Below are positions 25,841 through 32,574 of a stretch of 45,964 nucleotides of DNA, piece by piece (the stretch's first letter is position 1; each line of letters begins with the position of its first letter). The stretch is taken from contig JAFWKK010000006.1 in assembly GCA_017514235.1 (NCBI GenBank), forward strand, positions 1 to 45,964, written 5' to 3'. The DNA comes from Kiritimatiellia bacterium. Its GTDB lineage: Bacteria; Verrucomicrobiota; Kiritimatiellia; RFP12; UBA1067. The notes below the pieces were generated by a model. It saw nothing but the letters and a program-made list of their open reading frames with translations. It made no database searches and was not told the DNA's origin. The position numbers and the translations under genes were made by a program.

Positions 25841-26710
25841 TTACACTCGCCCCATTGGAATCCAGACCACTTGCGTTTTGAATACTGATCCAAGAGCAGC
25901 CTCGATTTCAGCCTCTCCAAACGCCCCCTCGGTTGATCTTTCGCCGGTGATGCAGTATCGGGTGAACGCATGGCAGTTGTTCGAGAAGAGCCCGTACTCC
26001 CCGCGCTTGCCCGCACAACGCTCCAGTTCTGCCTCGGCACGGGCGGCGATCTCCTCGGAGTTCAGCGCCTCCTTGTCGCTTGCCGCGACCGATATGATGT
26101 TACCGGTGCGGACGGAACTGCACGACAGAAATTCCGCCTCATTCACCTTGCGCACAATCGCCATCGAGTCCTCGACGTATATCTCCACAATCTCGTCTGG
26201 ACCTACATACACACCCGTGTGGCTTGCCGCCCCCAAAGCCAACTCAACCTTCACGACCGACCCGCGTTTCGGCTTCACCCGCAATCCCAAAGCCGCCTTC
26301 AAAGCCGGCGAACCATGCTCCTCAATGTCCGCCTCTGCCTCCATCTCGCCGCCTACGTCGCCAGCCGCTTTGCTTATGGCAAGCGTCGCAACGGCTGCGC
26401 CGCTCCGCACACAGTCCGAGACCTTGCCAAAAGGCTTCTTTATGAGATGTGCCGCCGTCTCGCCAGCCCTCGCGATCCCATCACCGCTCCCTTGCCCGCA
26501 GAGTCCGTCCACCGCTCCACCCACGCCGCTTGCGGTGATGTCAACCGCCGCCGCGCCAACCGCGCCGACCGCCTCCACCGTCCCGCCAACCAAGGCGGCA
26601 ACACCGCGACCTATCTTGCCTCCTACATTGGCAAGTTCGGAACCGATGATTTCTGGATTCTCTTTCATGTCCGAGAACCAGGTCTTCATGTCTGATAGAA
26701 TCTCGTTCAT
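25841..26710 (-). CDS. LRAT-type papain-like protein with glycine-zipper N-terminus
   Basis: 289 residues. The N-terminal half (about 25-130) is Gly/Ala/Val-rich with repeated small-residue spacing (GGKIGRGVAALVGGTVEAVG), typical of a membrane-inserting glycine zipper. The C-terminal domain has SHTGVYVGPDEIVEI (about 162-176, His of the dyad) and SNNCHAFTRYC (about 243-253, Cys), the His-then-Cys order of lecithin-retinol acyltransferase (LRAT/H-rev107-like, a permuted NlpC/P60 fold; usual motif N-C-E-H-F). Such enzymes attack acyl or amide bonds, often of lipids. The ATG follows AGGAACAATTCA. P3 operon. A lipid-acting effector or membrane modifier is inferred; proof of the fold needs a profile search. 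Confidence 0.7.
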   Translation of the reverse strand: MNEILSDMKTWFSDMKENPEIIGSELANVGGKIGRGVAALVGGTVEAVGAVGAAAVDITASGVGGAVDGLCGQGSGDGIARAGETAAHLIKKPFGKVSDCVRSGAAVATLAISKAAGDVGGEMEAEADIEEHGSPALKAALGLRVKPKRGSVVKVELALGAASHTGVYVGPDEIVEIYVEDSMAIVRKVNEAEFLSCSSVRTGNIISVAASDKEALNSEEIAARAEAELERCAGKRGEYGLFSNNCHAFTRYCITGERSTEGAFGEAEIEAALGSVFKTQVVWIPMGRV

Positions 26711-26818
26711 TGAATTGTTCCTTTCTTTTTTTGGTTATGTGTCAAAGAGCAAGAATCCTCTTGCCGATATCTTTCAGCAAAAGTAGTAGCGCCTTTAGTT
26801 CCAATTTCAGGAGTACGC

Positions 26819-27307
26819 TCATTTGCCGATCTCTTTTTGCGCCGATTCGAGGACGTTCATGATGTTGTTCAGGTAGTCACCCAGTTTCTCGAACGCGGCA
26901 ATGGCATGATCGCCCCATTCGGTATTCTCCAGACGGTCATCCCCGTCGATGATGATCTCGTCAAGTGTACTGCGGTATTCGATTTTTGCCGGTGCGGGCG
27001 TACCGAACTTGTACCACGGCTGCGACTCCGGATTTGCGATCATTTTGTTGACTTCATCCACAAGTTCCATGACGGACTTCTCGTAGGCAGAGATTCTCGA
27101 CTTGTAGTCCTTGAACTTGCCAATGTAGGACTTGCGCTGAAGATACATCACCGCCCTTTGGATGAAGTTTTCGTTACCCAGGACAATTGTACACCCTGAA
27201 CCGGATAAATCGACGGAATCCTTCAACAATGATTCCGCCATGATCTTCATGCCGTTCTTCCACTCCGTCCACAGACGTGAGTTCAGTTCTTTTGCGTTAA
27301 TACTCAT
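26819..27307 (-). CDS. Uncharacterised helical protein
   Basis: 162 residues from the ATG at 27307 (AAAGGAACTACAGC before it). An alternative start at 27325 overlaps the DUF932 stop as ATGA and would add six residues. Not recognised. It has a charged helical C-terminal half with a DEIIIDGDDRLENTEWGDH stretch, a GSGCTIVLGNENF strand-turn, and no membrane segment. It sits between the DUF932 gene and the LRAT gene in the P3 operon. A 108-base gap follows, holding only a weak GCAAGA/TCTTGC hairpin. No function can be assigned. Confidence 0.65.
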   Translation of the reverse strand: MSINAKELNSRLWTEWKNGMKIMAESLLKDSVDLSGSGCTIVLGNENFIQRAVMYLQRKSYIGKFKDYKSRISAYEKSVMELVDEVNKMIANPESQPWYKFGTPAPAKIEYRSTLDEIIIDGDDRLENTEWGDHAIAAFEKLGDYLNNIMNVLESAQKEIGK

Positions 27308-27321
27308 TGCTGTAGTTCCTT

Positions 27322-28299
27322 TCATGACAATGCGTCTTCAACTGCTCTCAAGACCCTATGCACACCCATTGCTCTGTTCCCGAAAATGCCATTGTATTGA
27401 ATCTCAGTTACATCCATATTTCGTCGTACCTTTTCGGGATTGAAAATTGAGTAGGTAAAACTGTTAAACAACTTCCAGGCGGAATCGCGCTTTATCGTCT
27501 GCGCGGTCTGCCCTCCCTCAAACTCGTTCATCACACGTTCACGAAGTTTCTCAACATTCTTGTACACCCGAGAACCTTTTTCAAGTCCACCAAGAGGATA
27601 AACACGGTCAAGGCAGAACCTGACAACTGCATTGTTCACCGATGCCATTGAAAGCCGAACGATGCGATCCTTCATGTCCATGCCTCGTTCGATTTCCGCT
27701 CTAATCGTCCGTAAGGCGAATGCCGCAATCTCCTTGCCGGATTTCGTATGCATGACATTCAATCCCTCGCTTTCAGCGGAGCGCATCGCCGCAACAATCT
27801 GGTTTGAGCAATGCCAACGCATCGCCGTCATGCCGAGGGTCAGACGCCCCATGCCATTGCTTGGATTGTTGAACACAAGGGTCATTGCCTGCGGACTTTC
27901 GTCGCCAAATACACTGAAACTTCCGCCCAGCTGCACAATGACAATGCCCACCCCGCCGCCGTGAATCGTACCGGCAACTATAAGACGGGAATCCTTTATG
28001 TTAGGCAGAACCTTATCGACTATGTACTCGAACACCATGTGATGCTGGATAGGCTCAAAACGGTCGCCGACTGACATTGAAGGGATAATCGAACCATCAG
28101 TATCCTTCTCCAAGTGCCATTGCCCAGGTATCAGCCGTCCTTGTACATCAAAGTTCTCCCGCTTGACAATGTTGAAGTCGAAGGCATTGCGTACCTGTTC
28201 TGGTTCCAAGACCTCGTGGACGGCTCCGTCTGTGCTGAACGGTCCGTACGCTCTGCCCAATGCAGAGTAGCAGATGTCATTTGACTGGAGACCTATCAT
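27322..28299 (-). CDS. DUF932 protein
   Basis: 325 residues from the ATG at 28299 (GAGAGGTAAAACA before it). Longer starts reach a TTG at 28333-28335 but lack a ribosome site. The pattern SVGDRFEPIQHHMVFEYIVD, then VVIVQLGGSFSVFGDE-type strands, VFNNPSNGMGRLTLGMTAMRW with CSNQ, and a helical C-terminus is DUF932, found on plasmids, phages and the CP4-type islands of enterobacteria, where a DUF932 gene lies next to a YfjP/YeeP-type GTPase. The same partnership (DUF932 plus GTPases) is kept here. Molecular role unknown; the family may handle single-stranded nucleic acid. Confidence 0.8.
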   Translation of the reverse strand: MIGLQSNDICYSALGRAYGPFSTDGAVHEVLEPEQVRNAFDFNIVKRENFDVQGRLIPGQWHLEKDTDGSIIPSMSVGDRFEPIQHHMVFEYIVDKVLPNIKDSRLIVAGTIHGGGVGIVIVQLGGSFSVFGDESPQAMTLVFNNPSNGMGRLTLGMTAMRWHCSNQIVAAMRSAESEGLNVMHTKSGKEIAAFALRTIRAEIERGMDMKDRIVRLSMASVNNAVVRFCLDRVYPLGGLEKGSRVYKNVEKLRERVMNEFEGGQTAQTIKRDSAWKLFNSFTYSIFNPEKVRRNMDVTEIQYNGIFGNRAMGVHRVLRAVEDALS

Positions 28300-28331
28300 T
28301 GTTTTACCTCTCGTTTGATCATTGTTTAGCG

Positions 28332-29039
28332 TCAATCATCGAAGTCCTCTCGCTTCGGGTTGTGGTCGCGTGAGCCAACGCAGATCAAGCCCTCGCCAAC
28401 GTCATCATCCGGGCGATACTCCTGTTCGCCGGTCTTGGGGTCGATGTATGTATGACGAAGACGGAATTCCATTTCATATTCAAGTTCACCAAACTTGCCT
28501 ATCTCTTCAAGCCGACGAACGAAAAACTTGCTCTGCTCGCATTGCTTTTGCATGCTCTCCAGCGACTGATTAGTGATCTTCTGCAATTTGTCCATGTATT
28601 CTTCCTGGCGTTTGATAAAACTTTCCCAGGGCTCATCAGGGATCTCCTCGAAGTCCGGCAGATCCGGCGGCTCCTCAATCTCATTGCAGCCGTTCTCGGC
28701 GGCGAAGCGTTCCTCTTCCTCTTGCAGCTTGCGGATTTTCTCACGTACCATGTCAATGGTCTCAAGTTTCTCCCTGTACCGTTCGACATACGCTTTGCGG
28801 GCGGCTTTGTAGGCGGCAAGCATCTCGTTATATTCTTCGACAGAGTAGATGCGTTTGTCCTTGTCCAAACTCCATGACGCGCCCTCAACTTGCGACGACC
28901 GTATCTCGTCAAGGCGCTTGAACTCTGCAAGCAGGGCATCGTGCGCCGCTTTGATTTCAGAAAACTCCGGGTCTGTCTCTCCGACAATCGGGTCAAGAGG
29001 CAGATTCGGTCCCTTGATTTCAATCTTCTTTTCGCTCAT
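28332..29039 (-). CDS. Coiled-coil protein, first gene of the P3 operon
   Basis: 235 residues, long charged helices with coiled-coil character (about 30-190) and a polar acidic C-terminal tail with TYIDPKTGEQEYRPDDD. Paralogue of the 207-residue protein at 24804-25427 (shared SQVEGASWSLDKDK and SVEEYNEMLAAYK blocks). No membrane segment, no enzyme motif. The ATG at 29039 follows AAAGGTAATATTCT and lies 24 bases after the predicted P3 start; a six-codon frame beginning at 29056 ends by overlapping it (ATGA). Being first in the operon, it may be the most abundant scaffold of the system. Function inferred only from position and paralogy. Confidence 0.75.
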   Translation of the reverse strand: MSEKKIEIKGPNLPLDPIVGETDPEFSEIKAAHDALLAEFKRLDEIRSSQVEGASWSLDKDKRIYSVEEYNEMLAAYKAARKAYVERYREKLETIDMVREKIRKLQEEEERFAAENGCNEIEEPPDLPDFEEIPDEPWESFIKRQEEYMDKLQKITNQSLESMQKQCEQSKFFVRRLEEIGKFGELEYEMEFRLRHTYIDPKTGEQEYRPDDDVGEGLICVGSRDHNPKREDFDD

Positions 29040-29072
29040 AGAATATTACCTTTCATGTGGTTGCCCACCATA

Positions 29073-29090
29073 TAGCAACATCCATGCCAA
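29073..29090 (-). promoter_or_regulatory. Sigma-54 promoter P3
   Basis: Minus strand TTGGCATG (29083-29090), GATG, TTGCTA (29073-29078). Predicted start near 29063. Heads a run of closely spaced, often ATGA-overlapping genes reaching to 14460. Confidence 0.85.
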
Positions 29091-29096
29091 AGCAGA

Positions 29097-29118
29097 AAAC
29101 CCCGCCGTAGCGGGGTTT
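29097..29118 (-). terminator. Intrinsic terminator of the sigma-54 activator gene
   Basis: Minus strand AAACCCCGC (29110-29118) and GCGGGGTTT (29097-29105) form a 9-bp stem with a 4-base loop followed by TTCTGC. It lies 45 bases after the activator stop and just before promoter P3, insulating the two. Confidence 0.8.
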
Positions 29119-29120
29119 CT

Positions 29121-29173
29121 TAGCCACAATGTGACTATTTTCTAATCAGCAGTGGCTATTTTTTACAGCCACT
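29121..29173. promoter_or_regulatory. Activator-binding sites upstream of P3
   Basis: TAGCCACAATGTGACTA (29121-29137) is a one-mismatch palindrome. Further on, TAATCAGCAGTGGCTA (29143-29158) carries the same GTGGCTA half, and AGTGGCT-N9-AGCCACT (29151-29173) is a perfect inverted repeat overlapping the end of the activator gene. They lie about 60-110 bases upstream of the predicted P3 start. Confidence 0.6.
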
Positions 29174-30683
29174 TGCGGAGAGTCGTGCGGGTGATGTTGA
29201 GCGCGGTGGCCGCTTTCGAGACGTTGCGGGCGTATTTCTCAAACACGCGGTGGACGTGCCGCCGAATCGCATCATCGAGATCATCGGGAATGTCGGTGGA
29301 ATCTTGCGCCTCTTTCCCCTTGGCCGACACGGAACCAGCCCCTCCCGCAGAAAGATCGCCGCTCAACTCCTGATGCTCGGCGATGAGCTTTGCGAAGTCA
29401 TCTTCCCTGAACACGATGGCGCGTTCAAGGATGTTCAGAAGTTCGCGCACATTGCCAGGGTAGGAGTATGCCGCAAGAGCGGTCTTCTGCTCGTCAGAGA
29501 GATGCTTACGGAAATGATTGAACCACCAGTTGTCGGCGATTGCGCCGATGTCCTCCGGGCGTTCGCGGAGCGGTGGGATGCGTAGCGGAACGACATTGAG
29601 CCGCATGAAGAGGTCTTCGCGGAACTTCCCCTCACGGACAAGCGCGGGGAGGTTTCTGTTAGTCGCCGTGATGAGCCGCACGTCAGTTTCGATCTCCTCC
29701 GTACCGCCCACGCGCATGAAGCGCCCCTCTTCCAGGACGCGAAGCAACACGCCTTGCGCCTCCAGCGGAAGTTCGCCGATCTCGTCGAGAAAGAGCGTAC
29801 CACCGTTCGCCAGCTCAAAAAGCCCGATCTTCTGCTTGTCCGCACCCGTGAACGCGCCTTTCTCATGTCCGAAGAAGCAACTCTCCAGGAGTTGCGGCGC
29901 GACGCTCGCGCAATTGAAGGCATAAAACGGATCTGTCCGGCGGGAAGAACGGTTGTGAATCTGCAAGGCGACCGTCTCCTTGCCCGTCCCGCTCTCGCCG
30001 AGGATGAGGACGCGGGCGTCTGGATTCGCCGCCACGAAGTTGATGCGCTCGCGCAGGTTCTTCATCTGCTGGCTGTTCCCGATCAGCTCGCGGTTGCCGT
30101 ACCGCCGGTAGTGTGCGACGAGCTTTCGAGCCTTATCGCTCCACGCCTCCTCTCGGACGCCGTTCGCAAGATACCGAATCGCTTGTGCATACGGCTCCTC
30201 GTCGCGGTAATTCCGATAGGCGTACATGGCGGCGCAGATCAGTTCATGGTACTGCGGTACCGACTTCGGAACCTTGCCGCCCTCAACTGCATACGGCAGG
30301 ACATCGGTGACATCGACATCGAACACATGGCCGACCGCCTTCACAAGCGAGCCGTTGAACAGTTCGCCGTCCACTTTGCGTACATCGAGGAGCGGCGCGA
30401 TCAGACGTTCCTGTTCGTCGCTCATCGGTAGTGCGCTCACCCACGTCACCTTGGTTCCGCGCAGGGACTTCAACGCCGCCGCAAGCCGCTCCTCGTCCCC
30501 GCCGAGCGACAGGCCGATGAGGTAGATGTGCTTCCATCCGCGTCCTTCGAGTTCAAGGAACTCTGGAAGCCGACGCTTGCTCATGCCCATCACGTCCGCC
30601 TGCCCGTTCAACGCCCGCAGCGTCACGGCGGCGGAGACGGCATACTCCTTCCAGCCCCAGCCGGTCAGGATAAGATTGTCCAT
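29163..30683 (-). CDS. Sigma-54-dependent activator with a degenerate DHH-like sensor domain
   Basis: 506 residues from the ATG at 30683 (AGAAG eight bases before); a start at 30704 would add seven residues. The AAA+ core has Walker A GESGTGKE (about 229-236), GAFTGA (276-281, the sigma-54 contact loop), Walker B TLFLDE (296-301) and the later FREDLFMRLNV. The last 27 residues are a Fis helix-turn-helix ending LNITRTTLRKWL. There is no receiver domain. The first about 110 residues follow DHH phosphoesterases: TGWGWKEYAVSAAVTLRAL where the H-x-D-x-D-G motif would stand, IYLIGLSL for L-x-D-l-s-l, and WVSALP for the D-H-H motif. All catalytic residues are lost, so it may bind rather than cut a nucleotide. 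It should activate P1, P2 and P3. Confidence 0.9.
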   Translation of the reverse strand: MDNLILTGWGWKEYAVSAAVTLRALNGQADVMGMSKRRLPEFLELEGRGWKHIYLIGLSLGGDEERLAAALKSLRGTKVTWVSALPMSDEQERLIAPLLDVRKVDGELFNGSLVKAVGHVFDVDVTDVLPYAVEGGKVPKSVPQYHELICAAMYAYRNYRDEEPYAQAIRYLANGVREEAWSDKARKLVAHYRRYGNRELIGNSQQMKNLRERINFVAANPDARVLILGESGTGKETVALQIHNRSSRRTDPFYAFNCASVAPQLLESCFFGHEKGAFTGADKQKIGLFELANGGTLFLDEIGELPLEAQGVLLRVLEEGRFMRVGGTEEIETDVRLITATNRNLPALVREGKFREDLFMRLNVVPLRIPPLRERPEDIGAIADNWWFNHFRKHLSDEQKTALAAYSYPGNVRELLNILERAIVFREDDFAKLIAEHQELSGDLSAGGAGSVSAKGKEAQDSTDIPDDLDDAIRRHVHRVFEKYARNVSKAATALNITRTTLRKWL

Positions 30684-30713
30684 GTGCTTGTCTTCTTTTT
30701 TCATACGCCCAAT

Positions 30714-30743
30714 AGTATATCATAAATTAGCCACCCGTGGGCA
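30714..30743 (-). promoter_or_regulatory. Activator's own promoter with overlapping binding site
   Basis: Minus-strand -10 box TATACT (30714-30719) lies 10 bases before the longer start. TAGCCACCCGTGGGCA (30728-30743), the same palindrome as at P1-P3, covers the -35 region, so the activator probably represses or tunes its own sigma-70 transcription. A further TAGCCA half-site follows at about 30749. Confidence 0.5.
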
Positions 30744-30784
30744 AATAATAGCCATTGCCTCTTTCAGGAAATGCCCGCCTATGG

Positions 30785-30790
30785 TATAAT
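30785..30790 (+). promoter_or_regulatory. -10 box of umuD, probably leaderless
   Basis: TATGGTATAATTTATGCC leads straight into the GTG start at 30798, seven bases after TATAAT. The same TATGGTATAAT precedes the gene starting at 10190. I see no clear -35 and no familiar LexA box. Confidence 0.5.
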
Positions 30791-30797
30791 TTATGCC

Positions 30798-31196
30798 GTG
30801 AGTAAAACAGCAAAAGTGTCTGGGTCGGTGGTGGCGGGGTTCCCGTCGCCTGCCGAGCAGTATCAGGAGCCGCCGCTTGACCTGAATGAACTTCTGGTGA
30901 AGCGTCCGGCCGCCACGTACTTCGTGCGCGTCGAGGGCGACTCGATGGTCGGCGCGGGGATCAGCGACGGCGATCTGTTGGTGGTCGACCGCTCTCTCCG
31001 CCCCGCCGACGGCGACGTGATCATCGCCAGCGTGGACGGCGACTTCACCGTTAAGACCTACCGCCGCGACAAGAGCGGCGTCCGCCTGGAGCCGGCGAAT
31101 CCCAACTACCCCATCATCCGTCTCCGCGCCGGACAGGAACTCGACTACTTCGGCAAGGTGACGGCCTGCATACACAGATTCGCGGGGAAACGATGA
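30798..31196 (+). CDS. umuD: UmuD-like self-cleaving S24 peptidase
   Basis: 132 residues from the GTG at 30798. VVAGFPSPAEQY gives the Ala-Gly cleavage site and the hallmark FPSP stretch; EGDSMVGAGISDGDLLVVD holds the catalytic Ser, and FTVKTY the catalytic Lys. After RecA-stimulated self-cleavage, UmuD' joins UmuC to make translesion polymerase V. Only 13 residues precede the cleavage site, against 24 in Escherichia coli, so the regulatory arm is very short. The gene begins with no leader and no ribosome-binding site. It overlaps umuC by ATGA. It diverges from the activator gene; damage induction is expected from the family, but no operator is recognised. Confidence 0.93.
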   Translation: MSKTAKVSGSVVAGFPSPAEQYQEPPLDLNELLVKRPAATYFVRVEGDSMVGAGISDGDLLVVDRSLRPADGDVIIASVDGDFTVKTYRRDKSGVRLEPANPNYPIIRLRAGQELDYFGKVTACIHRFAGKR

Positions 31197-32440
31197 TCGG
31201 GCTGGTGGACGGTAACAACTTCTTCGTATCCTGCGAGCGTGTGTTCAACCGCCGCCTCGTGGGCCGGCCCGTGGCCGTCCTCTCGAACAACGACGGGTGC
31301 TGTGTTTCGCGTTCAAACGAGTTCAAGGCGCTCGGCATCCCAATGGGTACGCCCTACTTCCAGCTCAAGCACCGCGAGGCGTCCGGCGAGCTGTGCTTCT
31401 GCTCGTCCAACTACGAGCTGTACGGCGATATGTCGCGCCGCATCATATCGATTCTCCGCGAAGAGGCCGTGGACGTGGAGCAGTACTCCATCGACGAGGC
31501 GTTCATCTTCCCGCCCACGACCGCCGCCGCAGACTACGCCGCATACGGGAAGCGCGTCCGCGCCAAGATTCTCCGCTGGGTCGGCATCCCGTGCGGCGTC
31601 GGCTTCGCGCCCACGAAGACGCTCGCCAAGATCGCCAACCACATCGGCAAGAAGCGTCCCGACGGCGTGTTCCTCATGCCGGACGATCCGACGGAAATCC
31701 TCGCCGCCCTGCCCGTACAGGAGGTCTGGGGCGTTGGGCGGCGTCTGCCGCTTAAGCTCCGCGCCGAGCGCATCCTCACCGCCCAGCACCTGCGGGACGC
31801 GCCGGACGCCACGATCCGCTCCATCGGCGGCGTGACGCTCCTACGGACGGCGATGGAGCTGCGCGGCGTTCCCTGCCACGAGGAGCGTGACTACGACGCC
31901 GATCCCGATTCGATCTCCTGTTCACGCTCGTTCGGCGAACCGGCCACGACTGCGGAGGCGCTTGCGGAGTCCCTCGCCGCCTACACCGCGCAGGCTGCCG
32001 CCAAACTTCGCCGACACGGGCTTCTCGCGGCGGGGTGCAACATCTACGCGCAGGTCTTCGCCTCGGGCGGAGGAGGCGATTTTCTGGGGCGCACGGTCGT
32101 GTTCCCCGCGCCCACGGACGCGACGAACGAGATGCTCCGCGCCATCCGCGAGGAGATTGACGCCCTCTACATCGAGGGGACGCGCTACCGCAAGACGGGA
32201 ATCGTGTTCTTCGGCCTCGAAAAGCCCGGCACAGCGCACCAGACCGATCTCTTCGACGACACCCAGCCAGCCGAGAAGTCGCGCCTGTACGCCGCCGTGG
32301 ACGCCCTCAACGCCCGCTACGGCAAGGGCAAGGTCTTCTCCGCCGCCCAGGGCCTCGGCGCAAGGTCGTGGCACATGAAGCGGCAGAAACTTTCGCGCCG
32401 CCCCACGACGAGGTGGGATGAGCTGATGACCGTGAGATAG
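31193..32440 (+). CDS. umuC: Y-family DNA polymerase V catalytic subunit UmuC
   Basis: 415 residues, normal length. Motifs in order: LVDGNNFFVSCERVF (first catalytic Asp and the aromatic steric gate), RPVAVLSNNDGC, YSIDEAF (catalytic Asp-Glu pair), then GVGFAPTKTLAKIANHIGKK and VWGVGRRLPLKL (helix-hairpin-helix), followed by the little-finger domain and the UmuC C-terminal tail with SAAQGLGARSWHM. It copies past damaged bases together with UmuD'. The ATG overlaps the umuD stop. A strong shared hairpin follows at 32519. No defects seen. Confidence 0.96.
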   Translation: MIGLVDGNNFFVSCERVFNRRLVGRPVAVLSNNDGCCVSRSNEFKALGIPMGTPYFQLKHREASGELCFCSSNYELYGDMSRRIISILREEAVDVEQYSIDEAFIFPPTTAAADYAAYGKRVRAKILRWVGIPCGVGFAPTKTLAKIANHIGKKRPDGVFLMPDDPTEILAALPVQEVWGVGRRLPLKLRAERILTAQHLRDAPDATIRSIGGVTLLRTAMELRGVPCHEERDYDADPDSISCSRSFGEPATTAEALAESLAAYTAQAAAKLRRHGLLAAGCNIYAQVFASGGGGDFLGRTVVFPAPTDATNEMLRAIREEIDALYIEGTRYRKTGIVFFGLEKPGTAHQTDLFDDTQPAEKSRLYAAVDALNARYGKGKVFSAAQGLGARSWHMKRQKLSRRPTTRWDELMTVR

Positions 32441-32518
32441 GAGTGCCACAAGGCCGCGACGGCGGCCCTTGGTACGCTCACGCACGTGGGGCGGTGCGCT
32501 TGGCCGCCCAAACGGTAA

Positions 32519-32548
32519 AAGCCCGCCACAAGGCAACGTGGCGGGCTT
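32519..32548. terminator. Bidirectional terminator between umuC and the minus-strand array
   Basis: AAGCCCGCCAC (32519-32529) pairs with GTGGCGGGCTT (32538-32548), an 11-bp stem, A-rich before and T-rich after on the plus strand. The two convergent transcription units meet here. Confidence 0.75.
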
Positions 32549-32574
32549 CTGGCGCAAGGTGCGGAACTGGCGCG

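Noticed and set aside
25444-26040. 198-codon frame in the gap before the coiled-coil gene
   Set aside because: Runs through the hairpins and TATAAT and overlaps the LRAT gene end; residues are low in hydrophobic core and match no family.
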